From NCBI RefSeq assembly GCF_002019765.1, contig NZ_KV917380.1:2139486-2203485 (forward strand): 64,000 bases of DNA, written 5' to 3'. The translations under genes and the position numbers were made by a program. Source of the DNA: Shouchella oshimensis (GTDB lineage Bacteria; Bacillota; Bacilli; Bacillales; Bacillaceae_D). The stretch's first letter is position 1; every line of letters begins with the position of its first letter. This document shows, piece by piece, positions 49,010 to 58,475 of this stretch. Below the pieces are notes generated by a model, which was given only the letters and a program-made list of their open reading frames with translations, did not search any database and had not been told where the DNA came from.

Positions 49010-50017
49010 CTACCTTTCTACGTCAACCTGTTGATTCTGTCGACATTTCTCTATTGCAGATCGTGTTGTAATCGGGGAATCTCCGTACGTTGTATGTGCA
49101 AGCACACCAGCAGCAGTTGCCCATTCGATTATGTCCTTGGAAGATTTCCCCTCGTACATAGCAGCTAAAAAACCACTAAAAAATCCATCCCCACTGCCTA
49201 TACGATCCAGTATGGCAACGGAGTGTTCTGTTGAAAAGTCTACCTGCCCCTCTTGAACTAGAAAACCTTGTATCGTAGGAGCAGAAGCATTTGTTTCACG
49301 AAGTGTACCGGCAATAGCAGCTATCGAATAGGTTTGTGCTACTTTTGGTAATAAAGCTTCCACTTGATCTTTTCGCTGAGTGGCACCTGTCTCCATGCCA
49401 AGTATGGACATCGCATCCTTTTCAGTCATTGAGACGTAATCTGCTAATGCTAGCATTCGTTCATACACTGGCCGTGCTTCCTCGTAACCGCCTTTCCATA
49501 GCTTCGGGCGAAAGTTACAATCGAAGGACAATGTTAAGCCAAGAGCCTTCGCTTTTTCTGCGACATGTAGCGTTACCTCCCGAATTTGTTCATTTATCGC
49601 GAGACTAATGCCACAAAAATGAATATGTGTCCCTGAGCGTAAGTACTCAATGGAATAGTGAGACTCTAGTGATTGACAAAAAGCGCTTTCTGAACGATTG
49701 CTGTACGTCACTTCAGAGATTCTAGTACCAAAGCCTTTCTCAAGTACATACATTCCAATGTAATCACCATTGAACGAAACCGCACTTGTGCCTACACCTA
49801 GTGAACGAATGTATGATGCTGCTGCGTAGCCAAGACTATTATCTGGCAAGGTGGTCATCAATTCAGTTTGGTAACCAAGATGGCTTAACCCACTTAATAC
49901 ATTGACGCTCGTTCCTGAAAAAGCAAAGTCCAAGCTTCTTGTCTGCGCTACCGTTCGATAATTTGGTGCTTCTAACCGCATCATCACTTCTCCAAAAGCA
50001 AGTATTTTCGCTTTCAA
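49010..50017 (-). CDS. PfkB-family sugar kinase, probable 2-keto-3-deoxygluconate kinase
   Basis: A 335-residue ribokinase-type enzyme. The N-terminal GEVMMRLEAP and the C-terminal anion hole DRIGSGDGFFSGFLAA (catalytic Asp in GSGD) are present, and FSGTSVNVLSGLSHLG fits KdgK. I take TTG 50017, about ten bases after GGGAGG, rather than an ATG that would overlap the ribosome site. It would phosphorylate 2-keto-3-deoxygluconate to KDPG, the substrate of the aldolase encoded just upstream, ahead of pyruvate and glyceraldehyde 3-phosphate. The specificity is inferred from the neighbours. Confidence 0.82.
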   Translation of the reverse strand: MKAKILAFGEVMMRLEAPNYRTVAQTRSLDFAFSGTSVNVLSGLSHLGYQTELMTTLPDNSLGYAAASYIRSLGVGTSAVSFNGDYIGMYVLEKGFGTRISEVTYSNRSESAFCQSLESHYSIEYLRSGTHIHFCGISLAINEQIREVTLHVAEKAKALGLTLSFDCNFRPKLWKGGYEEARPVYERMLALADYVSMTEKDAMSILGMETGATQRKDQVEALLPKVAQTYSIAAIAGTLRETNASAPTIQGFLVQEGQVDFSTEHSVAILDRIGSGDGFFSGFLAAMYEGKSSKDIIEWATAAGVLAHTTYGDSPITTRSAIEKCRQNQQVDVER

Positions 50018-50018
50018 T

Positions 50019-50771
50019 CTATACCGTCCTCCCATAAAACGTATCTACTACTTGTTTCATCTTTTCAAAGAGCGTTTCAACGTGCGCCACATTTGTTTGG
50101 TTAGTCTGAGAATCAATAATAGACGAATACACATGTGGAATCACTTTCTTTACCCCGGCATCAAGAGCTATACGAATCAGCTCCTCCACGTTTGTTAAAT
50201 CGATCCCGCCAGTAGGCTCTAAAGCAAATGATGCTTCTGCACAAGCTCTCGCCACAGCTTTATACTCTTCAATGGTCTCTAAACCGTTCATTGGAAAAAA
50301 TTTAACCGATTGGGCACCCATATCTTGAAGCATCGCGATTGCTGTCTCGATTGGTATTATGGCTGGCGTCACTTGTGCACTTAATGGACCAGTGGAGACA
50401 TGAACCAGACCAGGCGTTCCACTTGGTGAGACTAATCCGTTTAGCATCGTTGTTTCATTGTCTAAAGCCAATCGCGTATAGCCCACGCCTGTAAACACTT
50501 GATTCACATGTTTTGGCTTAAAAGAACGCACTATATCGGCAACAACTTTCCATTGATGAGGGTCGCCAGCACCTAGTCCGACGGAAACAGCATTATTAAG
50601 GATATCTCCATATCGAACTAAATCTTGCACCGCTTCTTTAACAGAAGAGTAGTTTTTCGATAAAACGCCTATCAATACGTAACCTTTAGCGGCATGATAA
50701 CACGCCTCTGCGTTGTCTATATCACTTGCTAATACATTCAAACAAACCCGATCTCGGTAAAAATTAGACAT
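50019..50771 (-). CDS. KDGP aldolase, DgaF-like
   Basis: A 250-residue aldolase of the DgaF-type family, cleaving 2-keto-3-deoxy-6-phosphogluconate to pyruvate and glyceraldehyde 3-phosphate. NGLVSPSGTPGLVHVSTGPL, the Schiff-base Lys region VKFFPMNG and FALEPTGGID are conserved. It lies two bases from the DgaE-like gene and is followed by the kinase, so the order supports a glucosaminate-type pathway. No signal peptide. Confidence 0.85.
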   Translation of the reverse strand: MSNFYRDRVCLNVLASDIDNAEACYHAAKGYVLIGVLSKNYSSVKEAVQDLVRYGDILNNAVSVGLGAGDPHQWKVVADIVRSFKPKHVNQVFTGVGYTRLALDNETTMLNGLVSPSGTPGLVHVSTGPLSAQVTPAIIPIETAIAMLQDMGAQSVKFFPMNGLETIEEYKAVARACAEASFALEPTGGIDLTNVEELIRIALDAGVKKVIPHVYSSIIDSQTNQTNVAHVETLFEKMKQVVDTFYGRTV

Positions 50772-50773
50772 AA

Positions 50774-51865
50774 TTACTCCCCCAATAGCGTATTTATACG
50801 ATCTCGAATGATGTCTGTATCTCCATGCAGTAAAGGACGTGGATCCAAATCAATATGACCTTCATTCGCATGATAATCCCTTGTATAAATTGGGATTGGA
50901 CCTGTTTTTAAAGCATCGACAAGTTCTAACGCACTTAACTTAGCTTTTGTTGGATTAATAAACAATCGTAGTCTCGTTATTGGCCGACCAGAGGGATCAT
51001 CAATAAATTGGACGCTAACACCTGGTAAAGAATCAAACGAATGTAACTCTTGTAAAACGTCACGTTGTATCTCGATTGACATCGTGTTTGTACCATATGC
51101 TTCTAGTGCTGCTAATAATCCGAATACCGTTTCCTTCCCCACCTTCATTGCTCGCCCAATAAACGAGCGATGTTGTTTGGCATATGAAAGAAAAGGTTCT
51201 TTACCAGCTAGGATACCGCACGATGGCCCTTCAATTGCTTTTGATCCGCTAAAAACGACAAGATCGCAACGATCCGCAAATTGATCAATGCCATCTTCTG
51301 CCGCAGCATCGACAAGAAATGGAATTTGATTCTGAATGCATACTTGCTGGACCTCGCTAATTGTTGGCATATTTTTCTGAACACAGTGATGCGATTGTAC
51401 GAACAAAACGGCAACGGTTCGCTCTGTTATAGCTTGTTCTATAAGAGATGCTCTACACCCATTTGCATAACCCACTTCTTTTACTTCCGCACCGGCTAAT
51501 GAAATCATTGTCTCAATCGGTGCACCATAATCCACATTATGACCTTTCATTAAAATGACTTCACTCTTTCGTTCAGAAGCAACTTTATGAAGGTGCTCAA
51601 CCGCATAACGATTTTCTTTTGTAATAAGACCTGCAATGGCAAGGGTTATCGCTGCTGATGCAGAATTTGTTATCATCGCATCTTCAGTACGACAATAACC
51701 GGCAATCATTTTCCCTGATTGTTCATATAAGTCTGCCATTTCAAAGTAATGCTTGCCGCCATAGCTCATCGCTTCAACTACTTGGTTAGAGAGTGTAGAC
51801 ACACCTAAAATCGTCATTCGACCACTTGCATTCACTGCCTTCTTCAAACGTTGTTCAAAGTTCAA
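50774..51865 (-). CDS. DgaE-like PLP ammonia-lyase (SelA-like fold)
   Basis: A 363-residue PLP enzyme of the D-glucosaminate-6-phosphate ammonia-lyase (DgaE)/SelA-like family. The likely Schiff-base lysine is Lys209 in FSGSKAIEGPSCG, with VDAAAEDG before it and NSASAAITLAIAG near residue 70. It dehydrates and deaminates the amino-sugar acid to a 2-keto-3-deoxy acid. The start is TTG 51865 after GGGGGG; it overlaps the deacetylase by 11 bases. Whether its substrate is phosphorylated cannot be told from sequence. Confidence 0.82.
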   Translation of the reverse strand: MNFEQRLKKAVNASGRMTILGVSTLSNQVVEAMSYGGKHYFEMADLYEQSGKMIAGYCRTEDAMITNSASAAITLAIAGLITKENRYAVEHLHKVASERKSEVILMKGHNVDYGAPIETMISLAGAEVKEVGYANGCRASLIEQAITERTVAVLFVQSHHCVQKNMPTISEVQQVCIQNQIPFLVDAAAEDGIDQFADRCDLVVFSGSKAIEGPSCGILAGKEPFLSYAKQHRSFIGRAMKVGKETVFGLLAALEAYGTNTMSIEIQRDVLQELHSFDSLPGVSVQFIDDPSGRPITRLRLFINPTKAKLSALELVDALKTGPIPIYTRDYHANEGHIDLDPRPLLHGDTDIIRDRINTLLGE

Positions 51866-52946
51866 TGTATGTCCCCCCTATATAAACGGCTAATGGCTTT
51901 ATACGATAGGTTGTTTGGCGTACAGCGCCGTGTGAATCAATCCATGAATAGGAACGGCCGTGCTCTAGTTTAAATAGCGTGAGGTCCGCGTTTGCACCAA
52001 CTTTTATGGTTCCAATATCAGTTCGACCAATTAAGCGCGCAGGAGCTTCTGTCACTGCTTGAATGACTGTTTCCAAAGAACAGCCTAACGCTAAGCACTT
52101 TGTTAGCGTACTCGCCATATCGTAAACAGGGCCATGCCGTTGGTTTCGTTCGTAAATATCTGTACTAATGGTGTCAAAATGTACATGTTCCTTTAACGCT
52201 TGTTCTGCCACTTCGAAAGAGAAACTTTCTGTACCATGCCCAACATCAAGCGCTACTCCTCGCTCCCTTGCTTCTTGCAAAGAGAGGAGCGGTTTTCCGT
52301 CCTCCCTAAATAAGTTATTTGCTTTTCCGTTATAACAATGGGTGATAATATCTCCTTGCTTCAATTCATTGAGGATTGAATCAATGTTTGGGGGAGCACT
52401 ACCGATATGTACCATCAACGGCTTCTGTTGTTGAACCGCTTTTGCCAGCAGAAGTGGTTGAATATCATTCGTCCCAACTACACTGGCGCTCATGCGTGCT
52501 TTCAGTCCAACAATAAAGCTTGGGTAGCTTTCCAAAGCGTGTTCAATGGCAGGTGCTGAAATAAAAGACAAATCACTCAACTCATCCATCCTAGATAAAC
52601 CGACACTCGAGATGTTTAAAAAAGCAAAGATTCTCGTCAGGTTTTTCGTTGCAAGTCTATAGAATGAATCGATCTGATCAGATCCACATGTCCCAGCATC
52701 CACTACAGTTGTAACGCCGGTTTTATACCCTATCTCGTCAGGCTCTGCACAATAGGGTGGAAAACCCGGAAACGCATGGGTATGAAGGTCTATCCAACCG
52801 CTTGACATGTACACATCTTCCTCGAAAGATACCTCTTCTCCTTCACCAGCATACTCATCAACAATCGCCATAAATTTCCCATTCTCGATTACTATATCTT
52901 TTGGTTTACCGGTAACAAACCTCGCTTTGCGGATTATCTGTTTCAT
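51855..52946 (-). CDS. Amidohydrolase/deacetylase-family metallohydrolase
   Basis: A 363-residue cytoplasmic amidohydrolase. The HxH metal site is in WIDLHTHAFPGF, with later ligands in MVHIGSAPP, ITHCYNGKANN and GHGTESFSFE; Asp in TISTDIYERN closes the site. Homologues sit beside DgaE/DgaF genes and are annotated as deacetylases. It could remove an N-acyl group from an amino-sugar acid before the lyase acts. It is the first gene of the operon, with AGGGGAG before the ATG. Confidence 0.82.
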   Translation of the reverse strand: MKQIIRKARFVTGKPKDIVIENGKFMAIVDEYAGEGEEVSFEEDVYMSSGWIDLHTHAFPGFPPYCAEPDEIGYKTGVTTVVDAGTCGSDQIDSFYRLATKNLTRIFAFLNISSVGLSRMDELSDLSFISAPAIEHALESYPSFIVGLKARMSASVVGTNDIQPLLLAKAVQQQKPLMVHIGSAPPNIDSILNELKQGDIITHCYNGKANNLFREDGKPLLSLQEARERGVALDVGHGTESFSFEVAEQALKEHVHFDTISTDIYERNQRHGPVYDMASTLTKCLALGCSLETVIQAVTEAPARLIGRTDIGTIKVGANADLTLFKLEHGRSYSWIDSHGAVRQTTYRIKPLAVYIGGTYIEL

Positions 52947-53030
52947 TATTCACTCCCCTCAACTGCTGTGCGTGTATGTAAAAAACCAATCTACTAGTCA
53001 GTATAAAGAAAAGATTCTGCAAAGTAAATA

Positions 53031-53042
53031 ACATTATAATGT
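53031..53042 (-). promoter_or_regulatory. Palindrome overlapping the probable -10 of the glucosaminate-type operon
   Basis: ACATTATAATGT is a perfect 12-bp palindrome. On the minus strand it contains TATAAT, about 85 bases upstream of the deacetylase start, with a weak TTTTGC 17 bases before. It is a candidate site for the operon's GntR regulator. Confidence 0.35.
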
Positions 53043-53224
53043 ATACAAAATTCCAGCAAAATATCCACAGATCACTTTCGTTAATGTTCGCTTTTTTACG
53101 TGTTAAAAGGTGAATCATTAGCTTAATTTAAAAAAAATAACTCATAACCGAACATTCATGTTGCATAACGGGATAATCTTATGTACAATAACCATACAAC
53201 AAGATTTCATATAAAGGTGATGAG

Positions 53225-53575
53225 ATGAATTTAGCTAGTAATGATGCAAAGAAACTTCTTGCTCAGCTTTATAATGATGTATCAAGAGAGTTGTTTGGCG
53301 TTGGTACGACGCTTCTAAAAGTAACCGTTGCGAATCAAATGGTTACCATTCAAGCAAAACATAAGCGTGCAATCCGTTCGATGGCACTTGCTGGTGAAGT
53401 TCCTTCTTTAAAATTAGAGGTTGATTTTCATCTTTCTCTTCTTTATAAGCGAAAACTTACCGAACAGCTTGATAATCATTTCCCGGAAGCTATTGATGTG
53501 GTTTTACGGGATTACGATGCTCATACACAATGGGCTGTAACGAATATCCTGTTTCATCACCCTATATTGGATTAG
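53225..53575 (+). CDS. DUF2294-like protein
   Basis: A 116-residue soluble protein resembling the DUF2294 (Na-translocating-like) family: LFGVGTTLLKVTVANQMVTI corresponds to the family's first beta-hairpin, followed by KHKRAIRSMA and a helical segment. The function of the family is not settled. The ATG follows AAAGGTGATGAG. It is a single gene with a terminator-like hairpin downstream. The family call is moderate, since the sequence is divergent. Confidence 0.6.
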   Translation: MNLASNDAKKLLAQLYNDVSRELFGVGTTLLKVTVANQMVTIQAKHKRAIRSMALAGEVPSLKLEVDFHLSLLYKRKLTEQLDNHFPEAIDVVLRDYDAHTQWAVTNILFHHPILD

Positions 53576-53648
53576 ATGTACAAATTGGACATGTTCTGGT
53601 TTGAGATCTAAACGAAGATGAATGACTGCTTTTCTGCGTGTTTACACT

Positions 53649-53706
53649 AGGAAGATGCGTCTGTAGATTGAGCGATAACGCTACTACAGGTGTGTCTTCC
53701 TTTTTT
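53649..53706 (+). terminator. Long nested hairpin before the ABC/nucleoside operon
   Basis: Three nested stems: AGGAAGA/TCTTCCT, CTGTAG/CTACAG and AGCG/CGCT, then a run of six T. It may simply end the DUF2294 transcript or attenuate the operon that starts 35 bases on. No purine riboswitch core is recognised. Confidence 0.65.
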
Positions 53707-53740
53707 CATTGATAAAACAAAACCATTGGAGGAACAAATG

Positions 53741-54787
53741 ATGAAAAAAAGTATCACTGTCACTTTAGGTATGGCGGCTATTACGGCTTTAGTAGGATGT
53801 GGCCAATCAGGATCTGACCCAAGCGAGGCACCTACAGATTTAGTCATTTCGACGTGGGGATTCGCGGAAGATTTCTTTAATGAAGAAGTATATGCACCAT
53901 TTGAAGAAGAGCACAATGTAAACATTGTTGTAGATATTGGAAACAATGCAGAGCGATTAAATCGCATCCGACAAGGCACAGCCACTATTGATGTCATTTA
54001 CCTATCTGATTATTACGCACAACAAGGGATTGATGAAGGCCTTTTTGCAAACATTGACCGTAGCCGAATCCCTGCTATTGAAGATCTTTATGATCTAGCT
54101 CAAGCTCCTCTTGGTGAAGAATATGGTCCAGCGTATACCGTCGGACAATTTGGTATTGCCTATAACCCTGATGAAGTGGAATCACCGATCACAAGTTGGT
54201 CTGATTTATGGGATGAAGGATTGGCGAACAATATAACATTACCAAATATTACAGCAACTACTGGACCAATGTTTTTAGATGCGGCCTCTATCGTTGCTGG
54301 AGAAGAAACGTTTAATGAAGATGCGGCTTTTGATCAATTAAATACACTTAAAGGAAATGTTGTGAAAGAATACGATCGAACATCAGATTTCGTGAATATG
54401 TTTTCACAAGGAGAGATTGTGGCGGGTCCTTTTATGGAAATGTATTTAAAAGATTTACTTGCAGCGGTTCCAGGAACGGAGTTTGTTACACCATCTGAAG
54501 GCGCTTATGCAGTGTTAAACACAGTAAATGTTGTTGAAGGAAGTAATAATAAAGAACTTGCAGAAGAATTTATTAATTGGCATTTAAGTAAAGAGGTGCA
54601 AGAAGCTTCAGCAAAAGCAAAAATCGATTCCCCTGTTAATAAACTAGTTGAGCTCTCTTCGGAAGAAGCTGAAGGTATTACGTATGGAGAAGACACTATT
54701 AATGAATTAAAACTACTTGATATGGAATTTGTCAATGAACAATCGGCTCAGTGGATCGATCGTTGGAATAGAGAAATTGCGAATTAA
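53741..54787 (+). CDS. Solute-binding lipoprotein of a Pot-like ABC importer
   Basis: A 348-residue extracellular family 1 (PotD-like) binding lipoprotein; the signal peptide ends in lipobox ALVGC. Features such as LVISTWGFAEDFFNE and YDRTSDFVNMFSQGEI fit the group. Two ATG codons follow GGAGG (53738 and 53741); the second is spaced better. It starts an operon with a nucleoside hydrolase, two permeases, an ATPase and adenine deaminase, so a purine nucleoside or related ligand is more likely than a polyamine. Ligand identity is inferred. Confidence 0.88.
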   Translation: MKKSITVTLGMAAITALVGCGQSGSDPSEAPTDLVISTWGFAEDFFNEEVYAPFEEEHNVNIVVDIGNNAERLNRIRQGTATIDVIYLSDYYAQQGIDEGLFANIDRSRIPAIEDLYDLAQAPLGEEYGPAYTVGQFGIAYNPDEVESPITSWSDLWDEGLANNITLPNITATTGPMFLDAASIVAGEETFNEDAAFDQLNTLKGNVVKEYDRTSDFVNMFSQGEIVAGPFMEMYLKDLLAAVPGTEFVTPSEGAYAVLNTVNVVEGSNNKELAEEFINWHLSKEVQEASAKAKIDSPVNKLVELSSEEAEGITYGEDTINELKLLDMEFVNEQSAQWIDRWNREIAN

Positions 54788-54799
54788 GGAGACTTTTTC

Positions 54800-55735
54800 A
54801 TGAAACAAAAACTTTTACTTGATGTAGATACAGGCATTGATGATGCTCTTGGAATCCTACTCGCTGCAAATGATAAAGACACTGAACTGCTCGGAATTAC
54901 AACAGTAAATGGTAACGTTTCGCTCCAACAAGCGACAACGAATACATTAAACGTCCTTGCATTGATTGAACATTCGTGCCCGGTTGTAAAAGGAGCGGAA
55001 ACGCCCCTTTTACGTCCTCCCCACTTCGAAAAGTCTGTGCATGGCGAAAATGGGCTTGGTGGTGCGCTACAAGATGTTGAGCCTAGCACTTTGCCAAGTC
55101 CTGGCTTTGCACCTGACTTCATGATTGAACAAGCACGTCGCTATCCTGGAGAAGTCACTTTTGTCATGACTGGCCCTTTAACAAACTTAGCGCTAGCAGT
55201 CAAAAAATGTCCTGATCTACCGCAACTCTTACAAAAAGTAGTGTACATGGGTGGAGCAGCGTTTACGTATGGCAATATCACCCCTGCTTCTGAATACAAC
55301 ATGTATGTTGATCCAGAAGCAGCTCGCATTGTCCTTCAAGCAGGCTTTCCATCTTTAACGCAAATCGGTCTAGATGTTACACGACAGGCATTGCTTACGA
55401 ATGCTCACATCGATTCACTTCAGACATCAAACGTGAAACATTTTGTAAAAACATCTACTGCGCATTATATCAAACGATATGAACAGCGAAATGGTGTAGC
55501 AGCCTGTGCACTTCATGATCCACTTGCCGTCGCGTACGCCATTCGACCGGATCTTTGTGAAACCCAGTTGCTTTATACAGATATTGAAACGTCAAGTCGG
55601 TTGTGTGATGGTCAGACGATTTGTGACTTACAAGATCGTCTGCAGGAAAAACCGAACGTTCACATAGCATTAAAGGTAGATGTAGACGCATTTATTTCGT
55701 ACTTTTTAACAACCATTCAACACCATTTACATTAA
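54800..55735 (+). CDS. Inosine/uridine-preferring nucleoside hydrolase
   Basis: A 311-residue cytoplasmic nucleoside hydrolase, splitting ribonucleosides to base plus ribose. The Ca2+ site signature DVDTGIDDA (Asp8, 10, 14, 15) is intact, as are FVMTGPLTNLALA and the later Asp in HDPLA. The chain matches the usual family length. It lies 12 bases after the binding-protein gene with AAGGAG. Its place between transporter genes suggests that imported nucleosides are split at once; the base could pass to adenine deaminase. Confidence 0.93.
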   Translation: MKQKLLLDVDTGIDDALGILLAANDKDTELLGITTVNGNVSLQQATTNTLNVLALIEHSCPVVKGAETPLLRPPHFEKSVHGENGLGGALQDVEPSTLPSPGFAPDFMIEQARRYPGEVTFVMTGPLTNLALAVKKCPDLPQLLQKVVYMGGAAFTYGNITPASEYNMYVDPEAARIVLQAGFPSLTQIGLDVTRQALLTNAHIDSLQTSNVKHFVKTSTAHYIKRYEQRNGVAACALHDPLAVAYAIRPDLCETQLLYTDIETSSRLCDGQTICDLQDRLQEKPNVHIALKVDVDAFISYFLTTIQHHLH

Positions 55736-55761
55736 ACCGTTTTGACAAAGAGGTGGCTATA

Positions 55762-56586
55762 TTGAAACAATCTGGACGTTATCTTTTGCTTCTTCCAGGA
55801 CTATTATTTTTAGCGATTTTTATGCTTGTTCCACTTGTTCTTACAATAAGTTCTACTTTTGTTGAGGATGGAAGCTTTTCAGTATCAGGCTATTTGAATT
55901 TTTTGACAGACGCATATTTCTTAGACATTTTATGGACGACACTTTATGTTGCTTTATTAACGACGTTCTGTTGTATCGTGCTTGCGTTCCCAGTAGCTTA
56001 CTATATTTCTAAAGTAAAAGGATCAAAAAAAGCCCTTCTACTAATGCTCGCAATCTTTCCATTACTTGTTAGTCCAATTGTACGCTCTTTTAGCTGGATG
56101 ATTATTTTAGGCAGAAATGGACTACTAAATGATTTTCTACAGTCTCTTGGTATGATTCAAGAGCCATTAACCATTCTTTATACACCTGTCGCAGTTGCAA
56201 TCGGTTTAGTTCATTTATTTTTGCCGCTAATGATTGTCACCCTCGTTGGTGTGATGGAAAACATTGATACGGATTATATACGAGCCGCTGAGAGTTTAGG
56301 CGCCTCTAAAACAACAGCCTTTTTAAAAGTAATGTTCCCTCTTTGTATGCCGGGGTTATTAATAGGAAGCACGCTCGTGTTTGTGGGTAGTTTTACAGCA
56401 TATACAACACCAGCACTTCTTGGTGGTCAGCAGCGTGTCATTTCCACCTTCCTTTATCAAAATGCCATCACTTTGAATGACTGGAATACGGCCGCCATGA
56501 TTGCGACCATTATGATTGTCCTGACATTCTTTATTACAGGGATCTTTCAAAAACTTGCAACTAAGCTTAACCCAGGAGGATCTTAA
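55762..56586 (+). CDS. ABC importer permease, PotB-like
   Basis: A 274-residue membrane protein with six predicted helices. The EAA loop (IRAAESLGASKTTAFLKVMF) is present near residue 185. I take TTG 55762, after AAAGAGGTGG; the GTG at 55753 lies inside that ribosome site. It pairs with the following PotC-like permease and the ATPase. The topology and order are those of PotABCD systems. Confidence 0.88.
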   Translation: MKQSGRYLLLLPGLLFLAIFMLVPLVLTISSTFVEDGSFSVSGYLNFLTDAYFLDILWTTLYVALLTTFCCIVLAFPVAYYISKVKGSKKALLLMLAIFPLLVSPIVRSFSWMIILGRNGLLNDFLQSLGMIQEPLTILYTPVAVAIGLVHLFLPLMIVTLVGVMENIDTDYIRAAESLGASKTTAFLKVMFPLCMPGLLIGSTLVFVGSFTAYTTPALLGGQQRVISTFLYQNAITLNDWNTAAMIATIMIVLTFFITGIFQKLATKLNPGGS

Positions 56587-56587
56587 A

Positions 56588-57379
56588 ATGAATCAACAGA
56601 ATCATTTTGCTCTCGGACTCATTACTCTTATTATCTTTCTGTTCTTGCTTGGTCCCCTTGCGATTATTTTTGTCGCATCGTTTGAACCAACTAGTGTATT
56701 GCAATTTCCACCGACTGGTTTCTCCCTTGAATGGTACCGGAACATTTTTACGGTGTCTGCGTTTATGGATACGTTTAAACTATCCATGTTCATTAGCTTT
56801 CTTGGCAACCTTTGCGCGTTACTATTAGGTATCCCTGCTGCCTATGCCCTTAGCCGTTTTGATTTCCGTGGTAAAGGACTATTAAATGCCATTTTTGTCT
56901 CACCTATTTTAATACCGGGAACGGTTTTAGGTTTTACCTTTTTACGTTACTTAATTGTAAGCTACAGCTTACCTCTTGAAGCAGCTCTCTTTATTGGACA
57001 TACCATTTTAATGCTTCCCTTTATTATTCGGGTTATTGCCTCCAGCATGGCAAATTTTGATTTTTCGATTGAGGAAGCTGCAATGAATTTGGGCTCAAGT
57101 CGAATAGGCGCTTTTTTTCGTGTCATTATTCCTAACATCAAATCAGGTATTATAGCCGGCGTATTAATTGCGTTCCTTGAATCGTTTAACAACGTCGATA
57201 TTTCCGTATTTCTAACAGGTCCAGGGCTTAGTACCTTGCCTATCCAAATGCTGACCTATGTTGAACATTATTTCGATCCAACGGTAGCAGCTATTTCTGT
57301 GCTGTTAATGATCTTTACTGCTGTCTTTATGTTTTTAATTGAACGGTTAGTTGGATTGTCTCACTTTACAAAACGCTAA
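56588..57379 (+). CDS. ABC importer permease, PotC-like
   Basis: A 263-residue membrane protein with six predicted helices and the EAA loop (EEAAMNLGSSRIGAFFRVII) near residue 165. ATG 56588 follows AGGAGG that overlaps the end of the previous gene; an earlier in-frame start lies within that gene. It completes the channel of the Pot-like importer. Confidence 0.88.
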   Translation: MNQQNHFALGLITLIIFLFLLGPLAIIFVASFEPTSVLQFPPTGFSLEWYRNIFTVSAFMDTFKLSMFISFLGNLCALLLGIPAAYALSRFDFRGKGLLNAIFVSPILIPGTVLGFTFLRYLIVSYSLPLEAALFIGHTILMLPFIIRVIASSMANFDFSIEEAAMNLGSSRIGAFFRVIIPNIKSGIIAGVLIAFLESFNNVDISVFLTGPGLSTLPIQMLTYVEHYFDPTVAAISVLLMIFTAVFMFLIERLVGLSHFTKR

Positions 57380-57402
57380 GTTTAAACGATGGAGGATGCA
57401 CA

Positions 57403-58458
57403 ATGACTTTATTATCATTAGATCAAATTACAGTTGCGTATCAGAAACAACCGATTCTAAAAGACTTTGAGCTTTCAATTGAAAAAGGCCAGCTCATTTC
57501 GTTGCTAGGTCCAAGTGGTTGCGGTAAAACAACGACACTGCGTCTTATTGCAGGTTTTATTGAAGCAAATTCAGGTAGATTTACTTTTAAAGATCAAGAT
57601 TATACAAAAGTACCTGTCTCCAAACGTAATTTTGGATTCGTCTTTCAAAATTACGCACTATTTCCCCACCTATCCGTTTTTGATAACATCGCCTTTGGGT
57701 TAAAATTACGCAAACAATCAAAACAAGAGATCGAAAAGCGTGTGAAACAAGTTCTTGAAGTTGTTAACTTAATCGGTTTTGAATACCGTTTTCCTAAAGA
57801 ATTATCTGGTGGTCAAAGACAACGTGTTGCAATCGCTCGCGCCCTCGTTATTGAGCCTGATTTGTTATTATTTGATGAACCACTCAGTAATTTAGATGCG
57901 AATTTACGAGAAAGCATGCGTGTTGAAATTAGACGAATACAACAAGAATTAGGAATCACAACCGTTTACGTGTCTCATGATCAAGAAGAATGTTTTTCGA
58001 TATCCGATCAAGTTGCCATTATGAACAACGGCGTTATTGAACAATTGCATACACCAGCTCATATTTATCGTTTTCCCAAAACCCAGTTTGTTGCTGAATT
58101 TATTGGTTTTAAGAATTTCATTCACTTTTCTAATCGTTCAGATCTAGGTAGCAAGCTTCTCTTAACTGCTGGGAGTCATTCATTTCATGTAACAAAACAT
58201 GAACATAGCGAAGCTGGTATGACAGGTGCAATACGTCCAGATGACCTTGAATTACTGCTTGAACCGGCTCCACCTGAGCAAGTCAACTATGTCCCTGGTA
58301 GTATTAAGGTTTGTACGTTTTTAGGAAGAAGTTACCAATGTACTGTTGAGACAGCACTCGGCACATTTACAGTGAATGCCGAAATTGGACAGCCACTTGA
58401 GATTGGAAGAAACGTTACACTCTATTTTCCAGAAAACAAAATTGTCGTAGTTGAATAA
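57403..58458 (+). CDS. ABC importer ATPase, PotA-like
   Basis: A 351-residue cytoplasmic ATPase. Walker A GPSGCGKT (36-43), signature LSGGQ (134-138), Walker B LLLFDEP (154-160) and the switch His in VSHDQEE are intact. A C-terminal TOBE domain (about 285-350) is typical of PotA-type importers. It lies 23 bases after the PotC-like gene with GGAGGATG and is part of the same operon. Confidence 0.9.
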   Translation: MTLLSLDQITVAYQKQPILKDFELSIEKGQLISLLGPSGCGKTTTLRLIAGFIEANSGRFTFKDQDYTKVPVSKRNFGFVFQNYALFPHLSVFDNIAFGLKLRKQSKQEIEKRVKQVLEVVNLIGFEYRFPKELSGGQRQRVAIARALVIEPDLLLFDEPLSNLDANLRESMRVEIRRIQQELGITTVYVSHDQEECFSISDQVAIMNNGVIEQLHTPAHIYRFPKTQFVAEFIGFKNFIHFSNRSDLGSKLLLTAGSHSFHVTKHEHSEAGMTGAIRPDDLELLLEPAPPEQVNYVPGSIKVCTFLGRSYQCTVETALGTFTVNAEIGQPLEIGRNVTLYFPENKIVVVE

Positions 58459-58475
58459 GGAAGCGGTGAAAGAAT

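Noticed and set aside
53575-53738. Purine or xanthine riboswitch before the nucleoside operon
   Set aside because: The conserved purine-riboswitch core bases are absent; only a nested hairpin is found.
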